In this document: positions 21,901 through 30,814 of the stretch, piece by piece
How positions within the stretch are numbered: position 1 is the first letter of the stretch
Layout of the letters: every line of letters starts with the position of its first letter
Origin: Comamonadaceae bacterium
GTDB lineage: Bacteria; Pseudomonadota; Gammaproteobacteria; Burkholderiales; Burkholderiaceae_C
Reading direction: 5' to 3'
DNA: 36,773 nt
NCBI GenBank assembly: GCA_947448745.1
Contig: CANFOQ010000030.1
Span: 1-36,773, forward strand
Translations under genes and position numbers: made by a program
Notes under the pieces: model-generated
Database searches by the model: none
Seen by the model: the letters and a program-made list of their open reading frames with translations, nothing else
Told to the model about the DNA's origin: nothing

Positions 21901-24900
21901 CAGCCATCATTGACGACACCGAAATGAGTATGTATGTCAACGGTGAACTGGTGGGGCGTTCGTTCCTCAAGGGCGGTAATTCATTGAATGTGACGACGAC
22001 CAGTACATCGAATGACCGCACGCAAAATTGGATTGGCGACAGCGCCTGGAGCGACCCCAACAGTGCCCTGTCAATCTATGACGCTCGTATTTACAGCGAT
22101 GTACGCACCAAGACGGAAATTCTGCAAGACCTCCAAGGACAAGTCACGGCCAACGATCCGAATTTGCTCAAGCGCATGACCTTTGATGGCACCAGTGCAG
22201 GCATGGATGGTGCAGTCAGACAAGTGACCTCTGGCGCACTTGGTACTGATTTGTACTCCGATGTCGCCAACACTTTGGTGATCAATGTGGAGGCGCAACC
22301 CGCTAATGTGACCTTGGCAACTGCGGGCACACTCAATGGCACGGCTGGCAAAGATGTCTTGAATGGATCTGCTTCTGCCGACTTCCTGTATGGCTCTTGG
22401 GGCAACGATACGCTTTACGGCGGGGCTGGTAACGATACGTTGAATGGGCAAGAAGGCATGGATGTGATCGTTGGGGGCAAGGGTTCCGACAGCTTGACTG
22501 GATTTTCGGGGGCAAACGCCAATGGCTCCGGCGAAACCATCACCAACAGCGACACCTTCAAGTGGTTGGCGGGTGACGGGGATACATCAACCGACACCGT
22601 GACAGACTTTGTACTTATGAATGGTGACAAGTTGGATTTGACAGGATTGTTGTCAGGGATCAACGCAACGTCCTTGACAAACAACCCCGGTAATTACCTG
22701 ACCCTGACCCAATCAGGCACCAGCACCACGGCTTTGTTGAAAGTCTATTTGTCAGGGAATTCAGGGACAGCAACCTCCCCAGACTTGACCATCTCCCTCA
22801 CAGGCGCTTGGGCCGTGGGCAACTTGAACATGACCTTGGCACAACTCATTGCCAGCAAGGCCTTGTTGCTGACTTCTGCAGCCTCCTTCAGTTACACGGA
22901 CACCGTGGCCACAGACAGCTTCACCAATTTCACCGGCAATTTGAATGCCCTGAACTCTTACTCCACTTCAACCACTTATGCCTTGACGGGCAGCAACGCG
23001 GTCAATTACACCGTCAATGGCGTCACCTACGATAAAAGCGTCACCAGCAGCTATGGCTTGTTGTATTTCCAAGGCACCACTGGTTTGTACTTGTATGTAC
23101 CCAACGCCACGGCCATCAACGGCATATCGGCCAATCAGAGTGAGGTGTTCAACTTCACGATCAAAGATGGTGTGTTGGCAGAAGTGACGCAATCTTTGAC
23201 ATTGAACCTGGTGGGGGCCAACGACAGCCCCGTCAACACCGTGCCCAGTGCGCAAACCATCAACGAGAATGCGGTGTTGAATTTCACGGGCTTGGCCATC
23301 GCCGACGCCGACGTGGGCACCAGTTTCACCGTGACATTTTCAGTGCCCACTACCTCGGTGGGGTCGGTGTATTTGGCCCCCAAACCTGCTGATCTGCCGG
23401 GTCTGACCGTGACCAGTTCGGGAACCAACACGGCCAATGTCAAAGGGACACTCAACGACATCAATGCCTATTTGTCAAACAACCCGCTGAAGTTTGTGCC
23501 TGCGCCAGCCTTCAACGGCAGCACCACCCTGACCATGACCACCAACGACGGTTCATCCAAGGGCAGCACGGTGGCGGTCACGGTCATTGCGGTGAACAAC
23601 GATGCGCCCACCGCCACGCCAGTGGCTTTGGCGAAAACTGCCAACTCGGGCCAGACCACCATCACCGCCAGCAGCTTGGGCTACACAGACGCCGACACGG
23701 GGGACACCGTGGGTGTGCAAACCAGCATCACCATCACCCGCTTGCCCACCGAGTCCGGCACGCTTGTGTTGGATGATGGCAATGGGGTTTCAACTTCAGT
23801 GGCCGTTGGCGATGTCATCAGTTTCAGCGCCATCAACAACGGCTACTTGAAGTTGTCTCACGGCTTGACAACCCTCGCCGCGCCGGTTTCTTTGGGGTAT
23901 GTGGTGACACAAGTAGACACGGCCGCTTCTATGTTGAACAGTTCCAGCCCATCGGCCACAGGCAAGGTCTTGCTGCTAGATGGCATCAACGATTTCGTGA
24001 ATACTACTGTCACGGGCGCAACCAAAATTCAGCAAATGCCCTCAGGCAGCTTCACCATGGAAGCTTGGCTGAAGAATGATCGGCTAGATACATCATCTAT
24101 TTTCTTCATGGGGGGACAAACGGTGGTGGCCTGGACAGCCAAATCGATTGTCATCTACAACGCCAACTCGAAAACCATCACGCTGAATATCCCAACGGCC
24201 TACCAAACCACGGATGTTTGGAGCCACATGGCCTTGACGGTGAGCACCAGCAACAAAGTCACGCTTTACATTGACGGCAATGAAGTCAGCAGCGCCAGCT
24301 TCGCCGATCCATTTGTGGCCAAAGCAAGTTCTGGGTCTTTTTACTTTGGCCGCTCATCCGCGGGCACCGATGCCGGTGGTCCCTATTGGAAAGGTGAGAT
24401 GTACGACTTCCGCTTGTATGCAGATGAACGCACGGCATCAGAGGTGCAGTCTGACATGCTGAACACCAGCACGGGCGGTCACGACAACTTGGTACAGCAA
24501 TACAAATTTGATGGTTCTGAATCCTTTGTCTCCGGCTTTTTGGACACCAACACCAGCGGCTCAACGACCCCCAACAGTGCCAGCGGTGCCACTGTCACCC
24601 AAGCGGGCGACAGCACCTTGCTGATCTACGACCAATTGATCAATGGCACCTCGGGCATCGACACCTTGCTGGGGGGGGCTGGTGCCGATCGACTCAGCGG
24701 TGGCGCAGGCAACGACAGCTTGACTGGTGGCGCAGGCAACGACTTGTTGCTTGCAGGCACGGGCACCGACACCATGACAGGCGGCCTGGGAGCGGACACC
24801 TTCAAATTTGTGGTGGGAGACGCCACCAACAACGGCGCCAACGTGACCAAGACCATCACCGATTTCAGCATCGCACAAGGCGACAAAATTGACCTTTCCA

Positions 24901-25199
24901 ATTTGCTCAGCGGCACAGGCATCAACACGACCGACTACAACGCAACGGCTGGCACCTACAGTACCCTGAGCAATTTCTTGCAACTCAGCCAATCCGGTAA
25001 TGATGCGATTTTGAAAGTGGATATGGGGGGCGCTGCTGCCAAGGCAGGCTTTGCATCGCCCGACTTGACCATCACCCTCACTGGCGCTTGGGCGGACATG
25101 AACCTCAACAACCTGGGCTCTACAGACCCCGCGAAGCCGGTCAATGACGTCACATCCAATGTGTATAAAAACATGTTTGCAGGCAACATCATCATCTAA
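9981..25199 (+). CDS. Giant RTX/Ig-like/cadherin-like type I secreted adhesin
   Basis: This 5072-residue protein is probably a biofilm or cell-surface adhesin. Domains in order (approximate residues): beta prefix-like domain as in BapA-type adhesins (12-73); hydrophobic Ala/Gly segment (180-197); six GGGS units (210-233); globular domain with NVTPLTEIA (240-475); helical region (480-950); cadherin/dystroglycan-like domains (965-1145); about fifteen Ig-like domains joined by D[NT]xAP signatures (1150-2905); cadherin/VCBS-like domains ending in NVNEAP or VNDAP (2905-3620); then two copies of a VCBS, LamG, RTX, secretion-target module (3630-4300 and 4301-5072). I saw only three cysteines. There is no Sec signal peptide, as expected for type I export. 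ATG 9981 has GAGG at the right distance; an upstream GTG (9975) would overlap that site. The convergent exporter genes downstream are the likely secretion apparatus. Ligand and exact family are unknown. Confidence 0.93.
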   Translation: MAYLLGLKNQQARVWAATELAAPGQGVPAVQPRYVLLDAVTKRPVPGQQIRRQGKALQIWVDGKLVLVLPAFFAPAQDAESLADAHGSAVVDEKSTLQLIDSDEPLSVDVPQDQAWDTEAALPLSELAVNPTSWRESDLWAQASNTETLANATMTDAASGAASAAPSGAVSTTVTGSVSGMGLGAAGLLVGMSAIGGHVNDKVSVVPGSGGGSGGGSGGGSGGGSGGGSGGGSQTVTSQGSGAFTAGPAVAGNGLHMLVYRADTGALLEDVKVADDGSYSFTTTFVGVVILVIQDVDADPDNPGMDYMDEAGGLVDLSVDLRSIAVLGATGGAVTANVTPLTEIAATIATGKSAAQAAAAGYTEATLTPTAVVNTNKALAKVLGLGDNFDITSASVAPTTNADGTANSASNDYGRVLAALSHAGDLSNVIATMAAGIQVDASGTASFSADAGSAAQVLMAQGMAEAETAQGISFSSLPALQTVKTAAVKAYGSVLIANMLKAADVLGTDLTDQLTSAKTAQKTQTTEWDTLSNAWVNNSTLNANSAWFEAVNANKGRFDNALGQAFNKNVGQLNAAQSLLDNDKLSDATHARAQASYDQALASMQLQAQTALDRVELQGLKQADMASDWVNGQTDALARLSSNLTQLSQELAADKLTAQAWQQSMTDWATAQKNLNSAQAQTKPSATAVQSAQSNLNAAKQSVSQAESTSADQAATDLAAWKLIALRRQAFEDNPSSQTEYAWQQALATEATQVQGDHLASLVLAEALNSNNKANVKVAMLTAYNRAATDRVFADALSQAMDDGRGADIDVLQQFAADKAEVDKLLSDALVAKQADAKHDQAQVLENLLSAQAASEKLAAQAWRNADADLGSPAFDALVAKNASNKVLVHLMLDAFVKQDQAQADLVVNSSDADALKLLKRSEDIVDSVVKTFSQEALYQVQVAMNKVLRIDEHPDSNSNIAAFDAFDLPQEVVTLGIPEISDLNWSLVLDANHPDASLFTLSATGELQFTPAPDYESSTQKTFSLLVKMQDAQGHFVTQTITVNMGNVNEAPTAVGTVADQTLAKGRSFSLDVSQAFNDVDTNDSLRFSAEGLPEGLRIDNHGVIVGNPSSLQDATTVTITATDAGGLSVSQSFDVQVLEAPSMQSVAPALNSKILVKAGDTVQLVVNTTEALTLGGNGTPSLLLTFNGMNLEAQFVKLDRAEMTFSFAAPAMFDQGELQVVDGHALSVTALNLNGSTLVGTTSGLAFETLCSSPLTTNAISLDNTAPVAPQLQLNDKGYDNTDGLSHATSVLVSGIETGATWEYSLDNGSTWKTGGLLPNNAGSGFALSDEQTYASGSVQVRQTDAVGNVSEVTSSAMDWQIDNTAPTVSLSTTTSSLNALDGSATLTLQFSEAPGNLPVVTCAAGRVSAWTQGSSDKEYSATFTPFPDQEVTAQFSLGAWYDKAGNVGSTTTSISIDVDTKPPLPPSMTLTDTGRTIDDSVTSNAVITVGQLEAGASWQYSLDGGVNWKDGQGSSFGLDTDSSTGLGYYALGMVQVRQTDAAGNTSLATPSSKAWLVDTSAPTTSVNSLTNDNVLNISERDGGVAVSGVSNGAQFGDQVLVVWNGTSHSTTVQADGSWMVGFNKDQLPVGELQSDITVTITDLAGNSSDTTVTVGVDTVAPFLALPAASMPSDLNGWAVHVSNAVADNILNLFELTAINSGTTWSLSGVTTAEAGQSITMVLDGHRFTGSVSAGASRDFTNMWTVTDQTNGNDVASVLAGLVHGSTYTLQVQGQDAAGNFSAWNESLLAVKLYPPDVPTVATLKTNSLTPTLSGKAMKDTSQVDAYGDKIYSSLEDGDSLKVTVAGQDFDLNLAGQNSDGPLSYNPSTQEWLLDLSAYKDSNGDVIALVTEGVLDIKVQVSAVGYLLPIEDKSSNEVMVNTTAPTITWDSVALDDTVNASETISAVSLSGTVSDMVAGSPVNWAIGKPMDVSMSMNGQTQVWQTTVNADGHWSVQLTSAQAQALGQGNATVTASMVSVFGNSASQLHGFSVDTVAPSLTLTTPADVNLSVNETAGWSTALQVSDSTSGLGPVEAFLLQGQSLLAQLSLTQDSDSHWNSVQGAWFDNGQAKDLTTLADGDYTVQVVAKDVAGNSTVQSLKLQIDQTAPTVAWSVSSTQLGKNQTAEVTMTLSETVPHLPVLNPSAGQLSAWAVVPNSSGLQYKAIFTPPSNSGGTVNWDMAAWADKAGNEGSPNTLPASIDFDTLDPTVQSFALVNALNKPLKTTETVDIEVRFSEALTVNGSPGLSLQVGSQTRSANYVGAKSGDASVLVWRYTVQAGDNDADGISIAANALSLGNNVSIKDSMGNTADLSHLAPTALTQVLVDTIAPTVTLSLTSADTTLASGESASLQIKFSEKPTSLPTLSATLGSLGLWTKIDDTTYNLDFTPDANISSGNVLFSLGDWTDAAGNAGTKGALALASSKTLSVDTVAPNVTAVTDQTASVTNADISFEVSLSEAISGTWSTSHFTASNGTVKSVTPMAGNKLTVVVTPATNTENASVALSLVGSTLKDAAGNALVNQDLSSKDSQAIDTKAPTVSSVVMSGSSASGFYKAGDEILVSVQMSEAVTVTGVPQVALDLGGSQNRQAVYDSGSGSDTLLFKYTVQPNDNDADGVVVSANALNLPAYSALRDTAGNAATLSHAALVANSQFKVDTVLPLVAISSDKTQLPAGASANLTFTFSEDPGTSFSMDDIVVKGGFLSNVQGSGLTRTATFTLSPAFNGEAFVSVANEVFTDAADNLNADGAEANNSVKWWADSFAPTASISAGAFNNSQTVQVQSSELGKLYLVRQDVAVYATVNGVLAGDVANITGAATDKWNLVDISTANQNTPLALTGLSEGVYRAFSVDAVGNLSWDSAQTVTVDNNSPTISGGGVASVLENRLATTVVYTTQASDTMATSLTYSLAGVDAALFQISASGQVTLKNSANYETKPSYDFTVQVFDGVNTSEQAVTLSVTNVNEAPSAADKTITINEDASRTFSATDFGFADTTGENNTLLAVNILSLPANGRLTLSGTAVNSGDSILATNLGNLVFTPAANANGNNYASFSFTVQDNGGTANGGADTSSAKTITFNVTPVNDAPTLASVATLQDFTEDIYKEITYANLASAADEADVDGDTLSFKITSISSGSLQKWNGSTWTDASIGTTLAASEKFQWKADPNANGLLNTFNVQASDGVLLSGTDVQVKANVAAVNDAPTFTAMSAAVDTTLEDNEVVITFNELLTQADEADVDGKVSSFVIKTISSGTLKIGTSLGSAVAVDIADNTKNTINASTNLYWTPGANDNGTLNAFTMVAKDNGGTESSTPVQVQVNVTAVNDAPILIGAMPTFTAVNEDSANTTAVSLNLSGVSFTAGPSNESAQTLSYSVTTIPNFMTLWKADGTTQVLTSTTGLSLADIQGLKYKTVANQSGSGNIVFTVTDGVDTSNGGANTVTANLGVTVNAVNDLPTLTAGLPSAVLVEASGTSNNTPGIASASIQLSKSDVEAGLSYDSTYLTTNGWSTADSGFTYTKAGTYGTATLTLATDVVSYALDNSKAATQALTNSPDPTTVSDSFNVQVKDAASATATVSIKFDINGINDKPTIAAPSVITLTDSNLPNSYGLSFGNLSGTDAEGSSLSYGITQGTTGGKDLFNPTSTVGGTVAYDVKKTGVYGNLYLISTSGAYVYVPNNAAINALTAGSTASEVFELSATDGDLVSTQNLTVNVTGASESAMVTNNVVSLSMGSAVTTTPYTLNTLATSKTLSISDFGLSDAESDTTASIVFTSLPTKGGLYFDNSVNALTVNSVVSWTDILNSKLVYKTEPSASGSSYATIGFKVQDGTYTSGIKALTLNGPTIVAANAGVLTEYVNIGALTAANGKQITSQVTLEAWVRMDSATNALQSVNCRIFDLSNGANTNNIILSNGYFRLHNGATNLGNIDFGAIPANKWVHLAAIIDDTEMSMYVNGELVGRSFLKGGNSLNVTTTSTSNDRTQNWIGDSAWSDPNSALSIYDARIYSDVRTKTEILQDLQGQVTANDPNLLKRMTFDGTSAGMDGAVRQVTSGALGTDLYSDVANTLVINVEAQPANVTLATAGTLNGTAGKDVLNGSASADFLYGSWGNDTLYGGAGNDTLNGQEGMDVIVGGKGSDSLTGFSGANANGSGETITNSDTFKWLAGDGDTSTDTVTDFVLMNGDKLDLTGLLSGINATSLTNNPGNYLTLTQSGTSTTALLKVYLSGNSGTATSPDLTISLTGAWAVGNLNMTLAQLIASKALLLTSAASFSYTDTVATDSFTNFTGNLNALNSYSTSTTYALTGSNAVNYTVNGVTYDKSVTSSYGLLYFQGTTGLYLYVPNATAINGISANQSEVFNFTIKDGVLAEVTQSLTLNLVGANDSPVNTVPSAQTINENAVLNFTGLAIADADVGTSFTVTFSVPTTSVGSVYLAPKPADLPGLTVTSSGTNTANVKGTLNDINAYLSNNPLKFVPAPAFNGSTTLTMTTNDGSSKGSTVAVTVIAVNNDAPTATPVALAKTANSGQTTITASSLGYTDADTGDTVGVQTSITITRLPTESGTLVLDDGNGVSTSVAVGDVISFSAINNGYLKLSHGLTTLAAPVSLGYVVTQVDTAASMLNSSSPSATGKVLLLDGINDFVNTTVTGATKIQQMPSGSFTMEAWLKNDRLDTSSIFFMGGQTVVAWTAKSIVIYNANSKTITLNIPTAYQTTDVWSHMALTVSTSNKVTLYIDGNEVSSASFADPFVAKASSGSFYFGRSSAGTDAGGPYWKGEMYDFRLYADERTASEVQSDMLNTSTGGHDNLVQQYKFDGSESFVSGFLDTNTSGSTTPNSASGATVTQAGDSTLLIYDQLINGTSGIDTLLGGAGADRLSGGAGNDSLTGGAGNDLLLAGTGTDTMTGGLGADTFKFVVGDATNNGANVTKTITDFSIAQGDKIDLSNLLSGTGINTTDYNATAGTYSTLSNFLQLSQSGNDAILKVDMGGAAAKAGFASPDLTITLTGAWADMNLNNLGSTDPAKPVNDVTSNVYKNMFAGNIII
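10608..10679 (+). repeat. Six 12-bp tandem repeats encoding (GGGS)6
   Basis: Six consecutive 12-bp units occur: three GGTGGCGGCTCA, two GGTGGTGGCTCA and one GGTGGTGGCTCC. They encode residues 210-233 of the adhesin as a flexible Gly/Ser linker. The unit is a multiple of three, so slippage would change linker length without breaking the frame. It separates the N-terminal anchor-like part from the exposed body of the protein. Confidence 0.95.
11421..12830 (+). other. Helical, Ala/Gln-rich segment of the adhesin
   Basis: Residues about 480-950 are rich in Ala, Gln, Leu, Lys, Asp and Asn with few Gly or Pro. The segment has heptad-like hydrophobic spacing and motifs such as [15 protein letters not shown] and [20 protein letters not shown]. 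This contrasts sharply with the Thr/Ser/Gly/Val-rich beta domains before and after, and suggests a long coiled-coil or helical bundle. I know no named family for it. Confidence 0.7.
13425..18705 (+). repeat. Array of about fifteen bacterial Ig-like domains
   Basis: Linker signatures such as LDNTAP, IDNTAP, VDTVAP, VDTIAP and DTKAP recur roughly every 90-120 residues, about sixteen times. Several subtypes are interleaved. Two copies carry [22 protein letters not shown] followed by [11 protein letters not shown]. Four carry FSExP with a late DxAGN or AADN. Two carry DNDADG (near 16945 and 17937). The array probably forms a long stalk. Divergence at the DNA level is high, so this is not a recent tandem repeat. 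Confidence 0.8.
21606..22140 (+). other. LamG/concanavalin-like domain 1 in the adhesin
   Basis: Residues about 3876-4054 show the LamG-type pattern: [32 protein letters not shown], and a closing [19 protein letters not shown] in which DARIYxxxRT is typical. Such jelly-roll domains often bind glycans or other surface ligands. Confidence 0.75.
22332..22502 (+). repeat. Internal RTX nonapeptide repeats (copy 1)
   Basis: Residues 4118-4174 contain GGxGxDxLxG-type repeats: [27 protein letters not shown] and [13 protein letters not shown] repeats bind calcium in the outside medium and help folding during type I export. They normally sit near the C-terminus; here about 900 residues follow. Confidence 0.9.
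22548..22880 (+). other. Internal type I secretion target-like domain (copy 1)
   Basis: Residues about 4190-4300 run [49 protein letters not shown] and a hydrophobic end ALLLTSA. The same order appears at the real C-terminus, so this is an internal copy of a C-terminal secretion-type domain. Confidence 0.75.
23961..24460 (+). other. LamG/concanavalin-like domain 2 in the adhesin
   Basis: Residues about 4661-4827 show [49 protein letters not shown] and [16 protein letters not shown]. This is the same fold as copy 1 but well diverged from it, in the same position relative to the following RTX repeats. Confidence 0.8.
24639..24797 (+). repeat. C-terminal RTX nonapeptide repeats (copy 2)
   Basis: Residues 4887-4939 contain consecutive GGAGxDxLxGG units ([21 protein letters not shown], then [11 protein letters not shown] and MTGGLGAD). 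These are canonical calcium-binding RTX repeats just before the secretion target domain. Confidence 0.95.
24792..25196 (+). other. C-terminal type I secretion target domain
   Basis: The last 135 residues read [59 protein letters not shown] and end NMFAGNIII. The order matches the C-terminal target domain of RTX adhesins, and the aliphatic last residues are typical of an uncleaved type I export signal. Confidence 0.85.
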
Positions 25200-25235
25200 G
25201 CCCTCAGTGCTGCTGTCGTTCAACTTAGCTTGAAG

Positions 25236-26402
25236 TCACCTCTCAGTCATCGCCCCACTGAAGGTTTTCACCAAGGGCTTGAGCAGGTAGTTCATGACGG
25301 TGCGCTCACCCACCATGATGTCCAGGCTGGCAGTCATGCCAGGCTTGACCAATATGTGCGTCGCTTTGGGGTTGCTTTGCTGGGGCAACACTTTCACCCG
25401 CACCCGAAAGTAAGCCATGCTTTGGCCGTTGGGTGCGGTCTCAGTCAAGGTGTCGGGGCTGATGAACACCAATTCGCCTTGCAAGCCGCCATAGATGGAT
25501 GAATCAAACGCATCAATCTTGACCTGTGCGGCTTGGCCCAACTTCAGTTGACCAATGTCGGCGGGCGTCACCTTGCCTTCGATGATCAGCTCGTCGCCCG
25601 TGGGTGCAATTTGCAAGAGCTCGTCGCCGGGGCGCAGCACACCACCCAAGGTGGTCACACGCAAATACTTGACGATGCCGGCCATGGGCGCGGTGATGTC
25701 GGTGTGCGAGAGCACGCTTTCACGCTCTGACAGTTTGTGCGCTTGGCTGGCCAGCTCTTCTTCGGTGCGGGTCATGTCGGTGCGGGCTTCTTGCAAGTAC
25801 TTGTTGCGCACCGACACCATGCGGCCTTCCACCTCGGACACTGCCCGCTTGGCCCGCAACACATCCACCTCGCTGGCGTCGCCACTTTTCAAGAGCTTTT
25901 GATTCATCTCTAGCTCGCGTTGCGACAACAGCAAGTTGTCGTTCAAGGTGTCCAACTCGGCCTTCATGGTTGACAAGCGTTGTTGAAACAAACCCATTTG
26001 TGCTTGCACGATGCCAGGGTAGGGCGCAAACACTTTGTCAAACTGCGGCACCGTGCCTTGCACCTCGGCTTGCAAGCGCAGCAAGGCGGCACGCAAAGCC
26101 ATGATGCGCGAACGCCCTTCATCAAAACCCGCTTGGGCACGTTCTTTCTCCAGCGTGGCCAAGAGTTGACCGGCTTTCACGCTTTGGCCTTCTTGCACAT
26201 GCAGGCCTGAAATGACGCCGCCATCGGCCACTTGAATCACTTGGGTGCGAGCGCTGGAGATCACTTGGCCGGTGGTACGCACCGCGTGATTGATGTCAAA
26301 GAACGATGCCCAAGCCACAAAGGCGGCAAAGGCCAAGATCAACCACCACAGCATGGCGGAGGAGGGTTTGTGGGTGTCGTCTTCCCAATGTTGGAGGTTC
26401 AT
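25236..26402 (-). CDS. Type I secretion membrane-fusion protein (HlyD/LapC family)
   Basis: This periplasmic adaptor links the inner-membrane ABC exporter to the outer-membrane channel. The 388-residue protein has one N-terminal transmembrane helix (17-35), a barrel/lipoyl half (about 48-88, with IQVADGGVISGLHVQEGQ), a long coiled-coil hairpin (about 95-240) and a C-terminal beta-barrel ending in the HlyD-type stretch VKPGMTASLDIMVGERTV. Its ATG overlaps the exporter stop as ATGA, so the two are translationally coupled. It is the last gene of the secretion operon and ends 36 bp from the end of the convergent adhesin gene, its probable substrate. Confidence 0.95.
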   Translation of the reverse strand: MNLQHWEDDTHKPSSAMLWWLILAFAAFVAWASFFDINHAVRTTGQVISSARTQVIQVADGGVISGLHVQEGQSVKAGQLLATLEKERAQAGFDEGRSRIMALRAALLRLQAEVQGTVPQFDKVFAPYPGIVQAQMGLFQQRLSTMKAELDTLNDNLLLSQRELEMNQKLLKSGDASEVDVLRAKRAVSEVEGRMVSVRNKYLQEARTDMTRTEEELASQAHKLSERESVLSHTDITAPMAGIVKYLRVTTLGGVLRPGDELLQIAPTGDELIIEGKVTPADIGQLKLGQAAQVKIDAFDSSIYGGLQGELVFISPDTLTETAPNGQSMAYFRVRVKVLPQQSNPKATHILVKPGMTASLDIMVGERTVMNYLLKPLVKTFSGAMTER

Positions 26403-28510
26403 GTGTTGACCCCTGAAGTCGTGGGCGTGGGATTGTTCAAACGCGCCAACACCTCATCGCGTGGTCCGTCCAGCACCACCTGGTGTTGCGCCACCACAAT
26501 GAGTCGGTTCACCAGCACCAGCAACTCGGGCTTGTGCGTCACCACCACCAAGGTGTGCTGCGGCTGCAAGCTGTGGCGCAGGCTTTGCAACACCACGCCC
26601 TCGGTCTGCCGGTCCATGGAGGCCGTGGGTTCGTCCAGCAGCCACACCGTGGGTTGACGCAAATACAAGCGCGTCAAATTCACCAACTGACGTTGCCCCG
26701 CCGACAAGCCGATGCCGCCTTCGGTGATCTCTTGCATCAAACCTTTCGGGTGGTCGCTGATGACGGCACGTTGCAAACCGGTTTTTTCAGCAGCGGCCAA
26801 GATGGCGTCGTCTCCTGGGTCCAACAGCCCCAAAATCAGGTTCTCGCGCAAACTGCCAGCAAACAATCGCCCCTCTTGCTGCAAGAAACCCACGTGCTCG
26901 GCCAACACCGGTTTGCTGATGTGGGCGATGTCGAGTTGGTCCAACAGCACCCGGCCTTCTTGTGGTTTGTACATGCCCGACAGCAAACGCAGCAAGGTGG
27001 TTTTGCCCGCTCCGATGGGCCCCAGGATGCCCACTTTTTCACCCGCTTGAATCTGCAGTTGCGCAATAACCAGCGCCTTCACCGGGCCGCCATACGAGGC
27101 ACTGACTTTCTCCAGCCTGTAGCTGCCTTGAATGTCATCGGGCACCAACGGGTGTGCCACTCCATGGTGGTCGTCTTCCAGTTGCCAGATGCGGTCCAGC
27201 GCTTGCAACGAGGCTTTCACCGAGGCCCATTGCACCAGTTGTGCAGGAATCATGGCCACCGGCTGCAACACCCGGCCCGACAAAATGGAACAAGCAATGA
27301 GGGCACCCATGCTCAACTCGCCTCGGCTGATCATCAACGCACCACTGGCCACCAACAACACGTAGGCCACTTGCTGGAAGAAAGCGGTGAGGTGTTGGTT
27401 GCGCTCGGTGATGTCGCGCATCTGCAGTTCTTGGCTGCGGGCTTCATCGTTGGTGTGCATCCAACGGCTGAGCATGCGCCAACCGCCTTGCCCCGACTTG
27501 ATGGTTTCCGCGCCTTCCACGGTTTCCACCAACAGCCCGGTTTTCAAGTTGGCCGAGGCCACGCTTTGGCGCGTCAGTTCTTCAATCCGCTTGCGGTAAA
27601 AAAGCCCCACCGACACCGACACCACCAGGAAGCCCAGCGGGATGAGTGCCAACACAGGGGCGCCGATGATGCCCATGAGCAGCAAAAACACAACGGCAAA
27701 CGGCGCGTCAATCATCAACTGCGAGGTGAGTGTGGTGAGGAAACCGCGCACCGACTCGTGGCCGCGCAGTTGCGAGGCCAAGGTCCCCACGCTGCGCGGC
27801 AATTGGTCCAGGCGCAAGCTGAGGAAACGCAAATACACAGCACGCGACAAACGCTGGTCCACGTTGTCAATCAAGTGGGCATACAAATGCGAACGCAGGT
27901 GCTTGATGGTCACTTCAAACACCGCGGCCACCAACACCCCCAGGGTCAGCACCATCAGGGTTTGGCTGGCCCCGGTGGGCACCACGCGGTCGTACACCTG
28001 CATGCTGTAGAAAGACACGGCCAGCGCAATCAGGTTCAGCACCAAGCCGGCCAACGCGGCTTCGGCCAACACCCGCTTGTGGCTCAACAGTTCGCGCTTG
28101 ACCAGTTGGTACACGGGGCTGTTGGACGATTCAAACGGCACCGCCATGGACAGCTTGGCCAGGGTCATGCCTTGCAAATCATGCAGGGCTTTTTCTTCGA
28201 AACCACCCTTGTCGGGGTTCAGCACTTCCACCACCCATTCTTGCTGGGCGTTCAGTCCACGCAGCACCAGCCAACCCATGTGCGCGTGGTGTGCCAACAA
28301 AGGCATGGCGGCCGGATCGGGATGCCGCACCCATTTGGGTTTGGGCAGGTGCAATCTTTGCGCCATCAGGGCCAACAGCGGGCGTGGTTCACTATGCAAG
28401 TTGGCAGCGGCTGTCACCGCTTCTTGCAAGGCGTTGCGGTCCAGTGGCTGCATTTGCAACTGGGCAATGCGCATCAAGCACACATGAAGGGTGGGGGGCA
28501 GGGTGCTCAT
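26399..28510 (-). CDS. Type I secretion ABC transporter (LapB-like)
   Basis: This inner-membrane ATPase would power adhesin export. The 703-residue protein has an N-terminal C39-peptidase-like domain (about 1-130), a six-helix ABC transmembrane domain (about 145-430) and an ATPase domain with Walker A GPIGAGKTT (497-505), signature LSAGQ (602-606) and Walker B VWLLDEP (622-628). The N-terminal domain lacks the DCGPAC-type active-site motif; its only early cysteine is Cys11 in HVCLMR. It therefore looks like the non-cleaving C39-like domain of RTX exporters, which fits an adhesin without a double-glycine leader. It overlaps the genes on both sides by 4 bp. Confidence 0.95.
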   Translation of the reverse strand: MSTLPPTLHVCLMRIAQLQMQPLDRNALQEAVTAAANLHSEPRPLLALMAQRLHLPKPKWVRHPDPAAMPLLAHHAHMGWLVLRGLNAQQEWVVEVLNPDKGGFEEKALHDLQGMTLAKLSMAVPFESSNSPVYQLVKRELLSHKRVLAEAALAGLVLNLIALAVSFYSMQVYDRVVPTGASQTLMVLTLGVLVAAVFEVTIKHLRSHLYAHLIDNVDQRLSRAVYLRFLSLRLDQLPRSVGTLASQLRGHESVRGFLTTLTSQLMIDAPFAVVFLLLMGIIGAPVLALIPLGFLVVSVSVGLFYRKRIEELTRQSVASANLKTGLLVETVEGAETIKSGQGGWRMLSRWMHTNDEARSQELQMRDITERNQHLTAFFQQVAYVLLVASGALMISRGELSMGALIACSILSGRVLQPVAMIPAQLVQWASVKASLQALDRIWQLEDDHHGVAHPLVPDDIQGSYRLEKVSASYGGPVKALVIAQLQIQAGEKVGILGPIGAGKTTLLRLLSGMYKPQEGRVLLDQLDIAHISKPVLAEHVGFLQQEGRLFAGSLRENLILGLLDPGDDAILAAAEKTGLQRAVISDHPKGLMQEITEGGIGLSAGQRQLVNLTRLYLRQPTVWLLDEPTASMDRQTEGVVLQSLRHSLQPQHTLVVVTHKPELLVLVNRLIVVAQHQVVLDGPRDEVLARLNNPTPTTSGVNT

Positions 28511-29778
28511 GGGGTCGGGGTGGGTAAGGGAGACAAGCCTTGCGACAGCAGTTGAAGTCGCCAGGCTGTAAGCAGTTCAGCGCCGTTCAATTCGGCCACT
28601 TGCACCTCGGCGGTGGCGAGTTCACGAACGGCCGTCATCAGGTCCAGCCAAGATTTGCGACCGGCATTGAATTGACGACCAAAGGACTGGAACACGGTGC
28701 GGGCTGAGACCAAGGCACCGTCCAAAGCGCGGTGCCTCAGGGCAAACGATTGGGCTTGTGCCAGCTCGGCCGACACTTGTTCGCGGACATTGCGCTCTTG
28801 GGTTTCCACTTCAGCAGCGGCAGCCGCCAGTTGTTCGGAGGCCGCTTCGAGATTGCTGAAGTTGGACAGGCCGGCCCCCAGCTTGCTGTTGACGCCAATG
28901 AAGACCCGGTTCTCGGGGCTGGCGTTCTTGACTGAAAAATTGCCCCATTGCCGCTCGGCGCGGATGAACACATCGGGCTGCAACTCAGACTGACGTTCGC
29001 TGACGGTCAGCTCGGCCAAACGGCGTTGCAACTGGGCGCGTCGCACGCCCGGATGGTTGGCCAAGGCCTGATCGGTGAGGCTGGCCACATCGGTAGGCCA
29101 AGACGGTGCGGTGGCGCTGTGGGCTTGTAGTGAGGCCAGGCTGAGGGTGCTCAGACCGGTCAATTCCACCAAACGGTTCAAGGCTTGTCGGCGCTGCAAC
29201 TCGGCCACCGATTGCTCGGCAGCGGTCGCGTCTGCGCGGCCCTGCACCAAGTTCAGGTCGCTGGCCGGGGACACGCCTTCATCAATGCGGTTGCGGGCTT
29301 GCACCAAGAGCAATTGATGGGTCTCTACGCTGCTTTGGAGGGCTTTCACTTTCAGATCGGCCGTGGCCCAGTCGGCGTAGGACTGCACCACCCGCAAAGC
29401 CAACTGCAACTGGGTGTCTTCGGTGCTGGCTTGTGCCAATGCCAAGCTGACCCTGGCTTTGTCTTGGTTGCTGGTCAGTCGGCCGCCGGTCCACAAAGGC
29501 TGCTGCAAACGCAGGTAAGAAACCTGGGCATCGCCTTGGTAGCTGGGGTCGGTTTTGGATGCATTGACGCCTTCCACCGACACCGATGGTGTCGGGAAAA
29601 ACTGCCACTTGGCGGCATCCACCCCTTTGAGGGCGGCACGCTGCTGGGCTTGTTGGTTGCGCACACTGGGGTGCTGTGTGGTGGCCGCTTCCAACAACTG
29701 CGGCAGGCTTTGCGATTGCGCGGGCATGGTGCCCAGCAACCCCAAAACAACGGGACAAAGCCAATAAAACCTGTTCAT
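28507..29778 (-). CDS. TolC-family outer-membrane channel (LapE-like)
   Basis: The 423-residue protein has an N-terminal signal peptide (1 to about 22; hydrophobic VVLGLLGTMPA before QSQ) and two repeated outer-membrane efflux-type halves with long helices (LQQPLWTGGRLTSNQDKA; FNAGRKSWLDLMTAVRELATAEVQ). It would form the trimeric channel of the secretion system. It is the first gene of the exporter operon; its stop overlaps the ABC gene start by 4 bp. The Shine-Dalgarno is weak, and two palindromes lie just upstream of the ATG. Confidence 0.93.
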   Translation of the reverse strand: MNRFYWLCPVVLGLLGTMPAQSQSLPQLLEAATTQHPSVRNQQAQQRAALKGVDAAKWQFFPTPSVSVEGVNASKTDPSYQGDAQVSYLRLQQPLWTGGRLTSNQDKARVSLALAQASTEDTQLQLALRVVQSYADWATADLKVKALQSSVETHQLLLVQARNRIDEGVSPASDLNLVQGRADATAAEQSVAELQRRQALNRLVELTGLSTLSLASLQAHSATAPSWPTDVASLTDQALANHPGVRRAQLQRRLAELTVSERQSELQPDVFIRAERQWGNFSVKNASPENRVFIGVNSKLGAGLSNFSNLEAASEQLAAAAAEVETQERNVREQVSAELAQAQSFALRHRALDGALVSARTVFQSFGRQFNAGRKSWLDLMTAVRELATAEVQVAELNGAELLTAWRLQLLSQGLSPLPTPTP

Positions 29779-29794
29779 AACACCGAATGGTTGG

Positions 29795-29843
29795 GCCCTT
29801 GTTCAAGGGCTGGCATCGAAAAATCGATGCAAACCATTGTCAA
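29795..29843 (-). promoter_or_regulatory. Candidate promoter and paired palindromes of the secretion operon
   Basis: Two perfect inverted repeats sit side by side upstream of the channel gene: GCCCTTG-TT-CAAGGGC (29795-29810) and GCATCGA-AAAA-TCGATGC (29813-29830). On the minus strand a TTGACA (29838-29843) lies just upstream, so the second palindrome covers the place where the spacer and -10 would be. A regulator site overlapping the promoter, or leader hairpins in the mRNA, would fit. The -10 itself matches poorly. Confidence 0.4.
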
Positions 29844-29851
29844 ACAAAGAT

Positions 29852-29871
29852 CCAACAATTCAGGCTGTTGG
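29852..29871 (-). terminator. Weak terminator candidate downstream of accD
   Basis: CCAACA (29852-29857) and TGTTGG (29866-29871) can pair. On the minus strand the hairpin is followed by a loosely T-rich ATCTTTGTTTG. A second small stem, GCCGC-TAA-GCGGC (29894-29906), lies right after the accD stop but has no T-run. One or both may end the accD transcript. Confidence 0.3.
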
Positions 29872-29912
29872 GGCCGAGAAAGGGGTAGTAATTGCCGCTA
29901 AGCGGCGCGGGC

Positions 29913-30785
<873 letters not shown>

Positions 30786-30814
30786 GGGGGTGTCTCCAGG
30801 AAAAGCAGAGGGGA

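Noticed and set aside
22880-22881. A lost stop codon or frameshift at the junction of the two adhesin modules
   Set aside because: The frame runs through without interruption, and I see no remnant of a leader or ribosome-binding site at the junction.
26483-28555. A 690-codon open frame on the plus strand, antisense to the ABC transporter
   Set aside because: Its translation is rich in His, Gln and Arg with no domain. It is the codon-bias mirror of a well-supported gene in the other strand.
9760-29912. Insertion sequence, phage or integrative element carrying the adhesin locus
   Set aside because: No transposase, integrase, tRNA target or flanking direct repeat could be found.
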